Shown: one piece after another, positions 1 through 6,183 of the stretch
Numbering within the stretch: position 1 is the first letter of the stretch
Layout of the letters: each line of letters begins with the position of its first letter
NCBI GenBank assembly: GCA_003251955.1
Contig: QKDV01000220.1
Span: forward strand, 1-9,563
DNA from: Methanospirillum hungatei
GTDB taxonomy: Archaea; Halobacteriota; Methanomicrobia; Methanomicrobiales; Methanospirillaceae
DNA: 9,563 nucleotides
Reading direction: 5' to 3'
Notes under the pieces: model-generated
Seen by the model: the letters and a program-made list of their open reading frames with translations, nothing else
What the model was told of the DNA's origin: nothing
Databases searched by the model: none
Program-made: the position numbers and the translations under genes

Positions 1-2018
1 ATTGCGAGGATTTCCCTGACAAGGAAGAGTCCAAGCCCAGTATTTTCTCCAACTCCTCTCTCAAATATCCTCTCCTTCTGGTCATCAGCTATACCTGAAC
101 CATTGTCCGATATCGCTACTGCCCCGTATCCTCCGTTTTCAGAAAAAGAGATCGATACTCTGGTCACCTGCCTCCCATGTCTTCTCACATTGTCAAAGAG
201 GTTGTAGAAAACGAGCATAAGCATTGGATCCGCAAAAAATTCAACATCCCCTGTAATAATTTCAAGTTCAACAGTATCTGGGAGGTTATCTGTTGCAGCA
301 ACCCTTGCGATTGTCTTGATATTCTGCCAGACTGGTTCATTATCTCCAAGTTCCTGATAATCGCGGGCAAACGAGATCTGCTGTCTGATCTTTTCGAAGC
401 ATTGTCTCATATAATCCAGGTACTCAGCTGCAGGTTTGTCATCTCTTACTCTGAGTTCAACGAGATCACAGAAGGATTCAAGCGCCTGCAGTTGATTTTG
501 CATATCATGCCTCGTAATGCTTGAGAGAATATTCAGTTTTTCTTTTGATTTATGAAGTGCTTTTTCGATAGTGACCTGGTTGGTGATATCCCTTGTATTG
601 AGAATATACCCGCTGCACTTCCCATCTTTCTCATAAAAGAGTCCTCCTGTTGACTCAATCCACCGGAAATGCCCTTTTTTATGAAGCCGCTGATATCTGG
701 CGTATGGTATCTCCCCTTTAAGCATTAGTGTAACTGCAGCCATAACCTGCTTAAGATCTTCAGGTTTTACAAATTCAAATATACACCTTCCAATCAGTTC
801 ATCTGATTTATATCCCAGGATCCGTTCATATGATGGAGTTACATAGCGGTATCTGTTGTCAAGGTCACAGATTGCTATCATATCTGCCATATTACCTACG
901 ATTTGCCTCACTAGATCTGGTTCTGAAGAAGATTTGTGGTCTGGTTTTTCTTCTCTATCACCAGTGATGTTTGATCCAGTGATTTCCTCGTTTATGTGGG
1001 TATATGAACCTGAAAAAATGTCTGTTCTACTTTGGTGTACTCCCCTTAGGTACAATGCAACCAGAGAAGCAATTGTTCTGAAGAAATTTTCTGGAGGTTC
1101 CTCCTTTTTATCGAAGGCGAGTACAGAAGCACCATAGAGTTCTCCTCCCGCAGCATATGCAACTGTCAGGAAATGATCAAATCCTCCTGCTTTTTTTATA
1201 GCTGAATTTACAAAGTGGGATAAGTCTCCTTTTATGATCGTGATAAGGTCATCATCGCGTTCAATAATCTCCCTTGTCATCTTCTGATGAATTTTGGTAG
1301 TGATGGGTATGTCAAGATCTTGTGGATTTATTCCCAGTATCTGTGTTACCTGGTCTCTCATTCTGGGACTTGATGAAAGCGAAGTTGCACAAAGACTCTT
1401 GGTACCAGGCTGGTATCTGAAAAAAATATGATCTTTGATCCCCATTTTTCCGAACTGGTCGGAAAGTATGTTGTAAAAATCTTGTTCTTCCGGAATCGAC
1501 ACGATCTCTGCACAGAATTCTGCCAGATCAACCCCACAGCAATCGGGATTAAATTCGGAATTACCTTCCTTTTGTTCATACTGATGATGGGGAATTAGAA
1601 CCTCGGGAATTAGCATCCCTGTCATTCGTTCTCTAGTTGTCTCCTGGATGATTCGGGCTATTTCCATCCATTGTGATTTCAGATCCTGCTTTTTTACTAT
1701 TACATAATCGGCACCGGCTTTTTTTGCTTCCCAGATTGCCTGATCTTCTTGCCGCCCAGTGAAAAGGATAAATGGGATATTTCCGTGTCTGGATCTCACC
1801 TGCCTGAGAAATTCCACCCCATTCAATTCAGGCATATAATAATCAGAAACGATAGCATCAACCATATTTTCAAGTGAATTCAATAATTCAAGGGCACTGT
1901 TTGCAGAGTCCACGGTATGCACGTGAAATGAGCCTGCCTCCTCAAGGTATCTTTTACTTATGATCCGGAGACTGAGTTCATCATCAACAACGAGGACAGA
2001 TAACGGGGCTCTGACCAT
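1..2018 (-). CDS. Hybrid sensor histidine kinase (REC-GAF-PAS-HisKA-HATPase), C-terminus cut by window edge
   Basis: Cytoplasmic two-component protein; 672 codons are visible and the frame is open at the left edge. An N-terminal receiver domain (about 5-125) has the acidic pair D12/D13, phosphoacceptor D59 in SDYYMP, T87 and K109. A linker of about 165-335 looks like a GAF domain. A PAS domain follows from about 373 to 485. The H-box is SSITRHDMQNQL with H504, then the ATP-binding domain with N-box N606/N610, DNGSG at 638-642 and GLGLF at 661-665. Only about the last 30-40 residues should be missing. The start is the ATG at 2018-2016, preceded by AAAGGA at a 4-nt spacing. No transmembrane segment is seen, so it should sense an internal signal. 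A receiver placed before the sensor domains suggests it accepts phosphate from, or is tuned by, another kinase. No output partner is visible here. The adjacent MFS gene is divergent and could be a target, but nothing in the sequence shows this. Confidence 0.9.
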   Translation of the reverse strand, partial: MVRAPLSVLVVDDELSLRIISKRYLEEAGSFHVHTVDSANSALELLNSLENMVDAIVSDYYMPELNGVEFLRQVRSRHGNIPFILFTGRQEDQAIWEAKKAGADYVIVKKQDLKSQWMEIARIIQETTRERMTGMLIPEVLIPHHQYEQKEGNSEFNPDCCGVDLAEFCAEIVSIPEEQDFYNILSDQFGKMGIKDHIFFRYQPGTKSLCATSLSSSPRMRDQVTQILGINPQDLDIPITTKIHQKMTREIIERDDDLITIIKGDLSHFVNSAIKKAGGFDHFLTVAYAAGGELYGASVLAFDKKEEPPENFFRTIASLVALYLRGVHQSRTDIFSGSYTHINEEITGSNITGDREEKPDHKSSSEPDLVRQIVGNMADMIAICDLDNRYRYVTPSYERILGYKSDELIGRCIFEFVKPEDLKQVMAAVTLMLKGEIPYARYQRLHKKGHFRWIESTGGLFYEKDGKCSGYILNTRDITNQVTIEKALHKSKEKLNILSSITRHDMQNQLQALESFCDLVELRVRDDKPAAEYLDYMRQCFEKIRQQISFARDYQELGDNEPVWQNIKTIARVAATDNLPDTVELEIITGDVEFFADPMLMLVFYNLFDNVRRHGRQVTRVSISFSENGGYGAVAISDNGSGIADDQKERIFERGVGENTGLGLFLVREILA

Positions 2019-2236
2019 CTTGTCCTTTGTACTGATTTGCTGAAGTAAAATAATTCCGGTTACTCTTATCAAATGATGCAGTTATCATGGATGATCAGAT
2101 CCTTTCCTTATTTCCCTTTTTATGGTGAGTGATAATATGACATAATGCATGATTCTCTGCAGTGTTTTGTAGATCAGCACTATTGATATGAGATCTGTTT
2201 GTTCACGTCAACTTTAAGAATATAATAACCGGTCAC
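2019..2236. other. Divergent intergenic region between kinase and MFS genes
   Basis: These 218 bp hold the start regions of two divergent genes and no credible ORF or RNA gene. For the kinase (minus), the A/T run at 2046-2055 (AATTATTTTA read on the minus strand) lies about 25 nt before a start point near the AAAGGA site, so it is a possible TATA box. For the MFS gene (plus), TTTAAGAATATAATAA at 2213-2228 is TATA-like but lies only about 15-20 nt before the ATG, with no Shine-Dalgarno site between. Both assignments are weak. Confidence 0.3.
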
Positions 2237-3412
2237 ATGATTTCCAGATTCCCATCTCCAAGGACAAGAAGGCGGATCTTTCTTTCACTCTACTCTGCAG
2301 TCTTTGCAACGATGGTGGGGGTGGGCATTGTTATTCCCCTGCTTCCCCGCTATGCTGCCACTCTTGGGGCAACAGGTATCTGGTTTGGGGCGATATTTTC
2401 CGCATTTGCCTTGTCTAGAGCCCTCTTCCTTCCTGTATTTGGCAGGTTATCTGATGATCACGGACGTCGTAGCCTTATCATTTCAGGGCTGTGTCTCTAC
2501 TCTCTCATTTCGTTCCTTTACACACTTGCGGGATCAGTGTATGAGATCACAGCTCTACGGTTTGTCCATGGGATAGCTTCTGCAATGGTGCTCCCTGTTG
2601 CTATCGCGTATATCAGCGAAATTGCCCCGACGGGAGAAGAAGGAAGATTTATTGGTTCTTTTGCCAGTTCTGTCTCACTCGGTATGAGTCTTGGTCCACT
2701 TATCGGTGGAGTCATCTCTGATCTCTTCACGATGGATACAGTCTTTCATGCCATGACTCTCCTCTCCCTTGCAGCCCTGACAACCGTATTTTTCTTTCTT
2801 CCCGATCTCCCTTCCCGACCTGTTTTGAAATCTCCATTCAGGGCCGTCATAGCCTATAAACCACTCCGTGGCCCGATTCTCTATCAGTTGATGTATGCTC
2901 TTGCAAATGGCACATTCATGGTATTCCTTCCTGTGGCAGCAATAAGTACTGGTGGGCTCTCTGCATCAGAGACTGGGCTTGTCATCCTGGTATCAGTGCT
3001 CTCAACTCCAGTCTTTCAGCATTTCTTCAGCAGAATCGCTGATCAGATTGATCGGTATTATCTTATTGCAGGAGGCACTGCTATGATAGGCCTCTCTCTC
3101 CTTCTCCTTCCAGGATCCGCCGGGCTCCAGCCTTATCTCTCTGCTGCTCTTCTGATGGGAGTCGGAAGAGGGATTTCGCTTCCGGCAATGTATGCTGTTG
3201 TGGCAGTTGCGGGCAGGGAGGTGGGACAGGGGAGTGCTTCAGCGCTGGTGAACACTGTTCTTTCTGTTGGACTTATCATTTCTCCCCTCTTCTCTGGTAT
3301 GGTGATGGATCTCTTTGGAACCTGTATGATCTTCTATGTTGCCGGGCTTGTCAGTATCTGCTGCACACTCCTTTTTTTCAGGATGGACAGACCCGAGGGA
3401 GATCCATGCTGA
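2237..3412 (+). CDS. MFS transporter, probable drug:H+ antiporter-like exporter
   Basis: A 391-residue integral membrane protein of the major facilitator superfamily, of normal length for the 12-helix DHA1 group. Motif A, GRLSDDHGRR, is at about 69-78 between helices 2 and 3. The helix-4 motif RFVHG is at 108-112. An antiporter-type motif C (GMSLGPLIGG) is at 149-158. Hydrophobic segments continue regularly to the end, with a more polar central loop near 190-210 joining the two six-helix halves. The start follows an Arg-rich N-terminus and first helix as expected. There is no Shine-Dalgarno site. The substrate cannot be told from sequence; export of small organic compounds is the family default. 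The gene stands alone on its strand, and its last 174 bp overlap the opposing YkgJ-type gene. A role linked to the downstream redox cluster is possible but unsupported. Confidence 0.9.
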   Translation: MISRFPSPRTRRRIFLSLYSAVFATMVGVGIVIPLLPRYAATLGATGIWFGAIFSAFALSRALFLPVFGRLSDDHGRRSLIISGLCLYSLISFLYTLAGSVYEITALRFVHGIASAMVLPVAIAYISEIAPTGEEGRFIGSFASSVSLGMSLGPLIGGVISDLFTMDTVFHAMTLLSLAALTTVFFFLPDLPSRPVLKSPFRAVIAYKPLRGPILYQLMYALANGTFMVFLPVAAISTGGLSASETGLVILVSVLSTPVFQHFFSRIADQIDRYYLIAGGTAMIGLSLLLLPGSAGLQPYLSAALLMGVGRGISLPAMYAVVAVAGREVGQGSASALVNTVLSVGLIISPLFSGMVMDLFGTCMIFYVAGLVSICCTLLFFRMDRPEGDPC

Positions 3413-3829
3413 ATCTTCTCTTCTTAATCTGCTTACAACCGGACAATCGAAAAACACACCTCTCTCACCCCACTCCCAGGGTCTGAATCTGATACAGATT
3501 GATGGTCGTGTCTCGTATATTGAGCAGTACCACTTACCTTCAGGAAGTGGATTTAAAAACGGGCAGTCTTTGTAATAGTCCCCGGTTTCGGGATTTATCA
3601 TATCTGTCCAGAGAACTCCGGACAGAGTCTCTGCCGTGCTGAACGAAGCGCAACTGACATACGTTCCATCAGTGCAGTATGCCTCAAAAAATCTAAGGAT
3701 ATCTGTACGGTTTCCGGCTACCCATCGCTCAAGATCTGCCTTGTTTGCATTAATAGAAGGGCCATATCTGCAGCATCTGCCACATCTCTGGCATACAGGT
3801 GCCAGGCCGGGGGTCTGATCCGGATCCAT
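3239..3829 (-). CDS. YkgJ-family CxxCxxCC metal-cluster protein with antisense-encoded tail
   Basis: A 196-residue soluble protein. Residues 13-20 are CQRCGRCC, the hallmark of the YkgJ/UPF0153 family, thought to bind zinc or an Fe-S cluster. More cysteines follow at 52, 60, 89 (CPFL), 102, 112 (RPSICIRF) and 129, in the usual family spacing (CPFL, then C.IYE.RP..C). The recognisable domain ends at about residue 135. The last 57 or so residues are hydrophilic, rich in Lys, Glu, His and Asn, and lie wholly antisense to the 3' end of the MFS gene. They look like a run-on after loss of an earlier stop codon. The ATG at 3829 is supported by a TATA box about 27 nt upstream, as expected of a leaderless archaeal mRNA. 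The biochemical role of the family is not established; maturation or modification by metal chelation is often proposed. Confidence 0.85.
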   Translation of the reverse strand: MDPDQTPGLAPVCQRCGRCCRYGPSINANKADLERWVAGNRTDILRFFEAYCTDGTYVSCASFSTAETLSGVLWTDMINPETGDYYKDCPFLNPLPEGKWYCSIYETRPSICIRFRPWEWGERGVFFDCPVVSRLRREDSAWISLGSVHPEKKECAADTDKPGNIEDHTGSKEIHHHTREEGRNDKSNRKNSVHQR

Positions 3830-3840
3830 GCGTTCAGCAT

Positions 3841-3906
3841 AGACTGAGTGCTTATATTATAGGAGGGGGAGGGTATCAGCGGTAGTTGGGTACCGTAACT
3901 CAGTCT
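3841..3906. repeat. 9-bp inverted repeat spanning the divergent promoter
   Basis: AGACTGAGT at 3841-3849 is repeated exactly in inverted form as ACTCAGTCT at 3898-3906, 48 bp apart. The left arm lies between the minus-strand TATA box and its expected start site. Between the arms sits a smaller imperfect palindrome centred on GGTACC (3884-3900, AGTT...AACT). The pair could be operator half-sites for a looping or multimeric regulator. A 9-bp match may also be chance. Confidence 0.35.
3851..3861 (-). promoter_or_regulatory. TATA box for the YkgJ-type gene
   Basis: Read on the minus strand this is TATAATATAAG, a close match to an archaeal TATA element. Its centre is about 27 nt upstream of the ATG at 3829, which places transcription start at or next to the start codon. 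No Shine-Dalgarno site precedes the gene, in keeping with a leaderless transcript. Confidence 0.5.
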
Positions 3907-3940
3907 CCTCTCAGGCCCCGCAGCACCATACAGAAATTTG

Positions 3941-3953
3941 TTTAAGACTATAA
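3941..3953 (+). promoter_or_regulatory. TATA-like element for the ArsR-flavodoxin gene cluster
   Basis: TTTAAGACTATAA is an AT-rich element centred about 25-29 nt before the ATG at 3973. No Shine-Dalgarno site lies between, so the first gene is probably translated from a leaderless mRNA. The element partly overlaps the palindrome at 3949-3966, so a repressor bound there would block TBP/TFB or polymerase. Confidence 0.4.
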
Positions 3954-3966
3954 GTAATTAGTTATA
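3949..3966. promoter_or_regulatory. Palindromic candidate operator upstream of the ArsR-flavodoxin gene
   Basis: The 18-bp sequence TATAAGTAATTAGTTATA pairs with itself at 8 of 9 positions; the only mismatch is G/G at 3954 and 3961. It ends 6 bp before the ATG at 3973 and covers the expected transcription start region. ArsR-family repressors commonly bind AT-rich dyads over their own promoter, so this is the best candidate autoregulatory site for the protein encoded directly downstream. Confidence 0.5.
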
Positions 3967-3972
3967 CACTTC

Positions 3973-4830
3973 ATGTCAGAAGGAGTACCTGAAGACGAGA
4001 CTTCCAGAGAGTGCCCAAATGTCAGGGATCTGGCAGAGACGTTTAAAGTCTTGAGCGATGCCAACCGGCTTCGTATTCTCTTTCATCTGTCCACCGACAC
4101 ATCCGGAACACTCGGAGTATCAGACCTGGCTGCACGCGTTGGTATCTCCCAACCTGCGGTCTCCCAGCATCTGAAACAGCTCAAGTCTGACGGACTTGTA
4201 GAGGCAGAACGCGTAGGCTTTCATGTCAACTTTACCCTGAATCGATCCCGCATGGTTCAGATAGCTGAACAGTTCGAACAGGTGCGTTCAACCGTGTTCT
4301 CACGATGCAATCAACAGCTGGTCAGGGAGAAGATCGCTGAAGGCCCGCTGAACATCGCCATCGTGTATTATTCGTATTCTGGGATCACCAGGGGTCTGAT
4401 GGAGAAGATCCATGAGATCTGTGGCGGTGATCTGGTAGAGATTCATACCTTGAAGAAATACCGATCTTTTACCGCGTTCACTACCGGCTGTCTACGCTCC
4501 CGCAGTGAAGAGATTGACCCGATAACACCGGATATCATCGATGTATCTGGGTATGATCTTCTGGTGATCGCAACTCCTGTCTGGGCATGGAAACCTGCTC
4601 CTGCTGCAAACTCTCTGATTGCAGGTCTTTCTGGCTGTGCCGGAAAGAAAGCGATCATATGCACCACGTACAGCAGCAATCCGGGTCACTGTCTTCCCCT
4701 TCTTAAGAAGAATCTGGAGAGTAAGGGGGCTATTGTAGTCGGTGAAGCCGCATATTCCCGTCGTGAAACCGAGGACCCGCATCATATTATGGAAATGATC
4801 AGGATGATCGTCGGGGCGTATCAAGCATGA
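3973..4830 (+). CDS. ArsR-type winged-helix regulator fused to a flavodoxin domain
   Basis: A 285-residue fusion. Residues about 16-110 form an ArsR/SmtB-like winged helix: ETFKVLSDANRLRILFHL, then the recognition region SDLAARVGISQPAVSQHLKQL at 50-70, and a wing near 76-88. Residues about 126-285 form a flavodoxin: strand IAIVYYS, FMN phosphate loop SYSGIT (134-139), and the flavin-facing ATPVWAWKPAP (200-210). The stretch that is ELCVCDL in metal-sensing ArsR proteins reads TLGVSDL, so the classical cysteine metal site is absent. The flavodoxin half is paralogous to the next gene product; both share a GC.R...DP.TPD block and PVWA.KP.P. I infer a DNA-binding regulator that responds to bound FMN or its redox state, probably controlling its own cluster through the palindrome at 3949-3966. 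The domain calls are firm; the sensing role is inference. Confidence 0.88.
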   Translation: MSEGVPEDETSRECPNVRDLAETFKVLSDANRLRILFHLSTDTSGTLGVSDLAARVGISQPAVSQHLKQLKSDGLVEAERVGFHVNFTLNRSRMVQIAEQFEQVRSTVFSRCNQQLVREKIAEGPLNIAIVYYSYSGITRGLMEKIHEICGGDLVEIHTLKKYRSFTAFTTGCLRSRSEEIDPITPDIIDVSGYDLLVIATPVWAWKPAPAANSLIAGLSGCAGKKAIICTTYSSNPGHCLPLLKKNLESKGAIVVGEAAYSRRETEDPHHIMEMIRMIVGAYQA

Positions 4831-4888
4831 TCAAAATAACGAACAACCCTACCAGAAAGCACTCATACCTGAAGGAAGATTGTCCATC

Positions 4889-5377
4889 ATGAAGATCACT
4901 GTCATCTATCATTCACACTCCGGAAAGACCAGAATGGTTGCAGAAAAAATTCACCGTCATCTTGGCGGTGATCTGATCGAGGCTGTTCCCCATCAGCAGT
5001 ATTCAACTCTTTCTGCAGTGACAAAAGGATGTTATCGGGCATTGAAAGGTTCGGCTGACCCGGTTACCCCTGATTCGATTTCACTTGAAGATACTGACCT
5101 CGTCGTTCTTGCATGCCCTGTCTGGGCAGGCAAACCAACTCCTGTGATGAATGGAGTCTTGCGGGTGATTTCAGGAGGAGGTGGAAAACGGGTCTTTATG
5201 GTTGTTACCTGCAACGATGCAAAGAGTGGGCACCAGGCTATTGCCCTGCTCAAATCACATGCATCTGATACAGGGTTGGTTCCTTCAGGTGAAGGAGTCC
5301 TTGATAAGCAGGCTGTAATCAGCGATCAGGCAATAATACCACTTATCGAGAGAATTCGCAGCGCAGGAACGATCTGA
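4889..5377 (+). CDS. Flavodoxin
   Basis: A 162-residue stand-alone flavodoxin-fold protein, a soluble one- or two-electron carrier that binds FMN. It begins at once with the first strand MKITVIYHS. The phosphate-binding loop is SHSGKT (residues 9-14), and ACPVWAGKPTP (75-85) matches the loop packing on the isoalloxazine ring. I chose the ATG at 4889. A TTG at 4880 would add only three residues and would overlap the purine-rich GAAGGAAG (4871-4878) that probably serves as ribosome binding site. The gene follows the regulator after 58 bp, and its stop codon shares one base with the start of the EFR1-type gene, so the two should be translationally coupled. It most likely relays electrons between the EFR1-type protein and the radical SAM enzyme. 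Close paralogy to the C-terminal half of the preceding protein points to a tandem duplication. Confidence 0.88.
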   Translation: MKITVIYHSHSGKTRMVAEKIHRHLGGDLIEAVPHQQYSTLSAVTKGCYRALKGSADPVTPDSISLEDTDLVVLACPVWAGKPTPVMNGVLRVISGGGGKRVFMVVTCNDAKSGHQAIALLKSHASDTGLVPSGEGVLDKQAVISDQAIIPLIERIRSAGTI

Positions 5378-6183
5378 TGAAGACAACACTTTACTATTTT
5401 TCAGGGACCGGAAACACACTGGCTGTTGCAAGAAAGGTTGCATCCCTTCTTGGAGACACTGACCTGGTACCTATTGCTGCCCTAATGAATACTGAAACCA
5501 TCACTGTACCACAAGGTCGGATTGGAATCTGTTGTCCAGTGTATGATATGGGCATTCCTGTCATGGTTAGGAGTTTCATAAGCCGGCTTTCAGTTTCAGT
5601 GAATACGTATGTTTTCGGACTCCTGACTTTTGGTGGTACAGGTGCTTCGGCCCTGAAGATGATTGACCGGGGTATACAGTTGCGCAGGGGGCGGGGTATC
5701 AATGCCGGGTTCATGGTAAAGATGCCTGGCAACTTCCCTCCCCTCAGTGTTCCTCCTATGGGGTCGAAACAACAGTCCATCCTTGCAAAGGCAGAAGCAG
5801 ATTGTGCGAGAATTGCGGAAGATATTAAAAATAATCATGAAAAGCGTCCCGGTATCTCCCCTCTTTCATCCCTTCTTCAGTTCCTCCTTTATGAGCCATT
5901 TGCAAAGAATGTTCACCGTTCTGGTGAGAGGTTCTCTATCTCTGCGGCATGCACTTCGTGTGGTATCTGTGCAACTGTCTGCCCATCGGAAAACATCACG
6001 ATTCAGGATGGGAAACCAGTCTATGCTGACAGGTGTGAACTCTGCTGTGCCTGCCTTAACTACTGCCCGGTTCAGGCTATCAATCTTGGCATGATGTTCG
6101 GAACAGAAGGAAGAGGGCGATATCATCACCCTGATATCACTCCTGCCGACCTGCACAGACAGAAGGAAATTATGTATGAGTAG
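5377..6183 (+). CDS. EFR1-type flavodoxin-2[4Fe-4S] ferredoxin fusion protein
   Basis: A 268-residue soluble redox protein. The N-terminal flavodoxin-like half starts with TLYYFSGTGNT (P-loop FSGTGNT at 8-14) and contains CCPVYDMGIPV near 52-62. The C-terminal ferredoxin half carries two [4Fe-4S] motifs: C192-x2-C195-x2-C198-x3-C202-P and C220-x2-C223-x2-C226-x3-C230-P. This arrangement is the EFR1 family of flavodoxin-ferredoxin proteins common in strict anaerobes. It could pass low-potential electrons from the cell's ferredoxin pool, through its clusters and FMN, to the neighbouring flavodoxin or radical SAM enzyme. Its ATG overlaps the preceding stop by one base, with AGGAA at 5365-5369 as ribosome binding site. 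Its own stop lies 8 nt inside the radical SAM gene. Such tight packing suggests co-translation and joint function. Confidence 0.9.
   Translation: MKTTLYYFSGTGNTLAVARKVASLLGDTDLVPIAALMNTETITVPQGRIGICCPVYDMGIPVMVRSFISRLSVSVNTYVFGLLTFGGTGASALKMIDRGIQLRRGRGINAGFMVKMPGNFPPLSVPPMGSKQQSILAKAEADCARIAEDIKNNHEKRPGISPLSSLLQFLLYEPFAKNVHRSGERFSISAACTSCGICATVCPSENITIQDGKPVYADRCELCCACLNYCPVQAINLGMMFGTEGRGRYHHPDITPADLHRQKEIMYE
6163..6168 (+). promoter_or_regulatory. Ribosome binding site for the radical SAM gene
   Basis: AAGGAA lies 7 nt before the ATG at 6176, inside the end of the EFR1-type gene. It supports 6176 as the start. The nearby ATG at 6172 is in the EFR1 frame and encodes that protein's Met-Tyr-Glu ending. 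Confidence 0.5.

Noticed and set aside
1..70. Possible frameshift in the kinase ATP-binding domain
   Set aside because: Careful reading across the line junction gives IFERGVGENTGLGLF in one continuous frame, so no shift is present.
856..1137. 93-codon plus-strand frame inside the kinase region
   Set aside because: It is antisense to the continuous kinase frame, covering the start of the PAS domain and the preceding linker, and has no recognisable features.
4880..4888. TTG start giving the flavodoxin three extra residues
   Set aside because: It lies one base after the purine-rich site that should act as ribosome binding site, and the ATG at 4889 begins exactly at the first flavodoxin strand.
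5394..5780. 128-codon minus-strand frame inside the EFR1-type gene
   Set aside because: It is antisense to the conserved flavodoxin-like half and shows no domain of its own.
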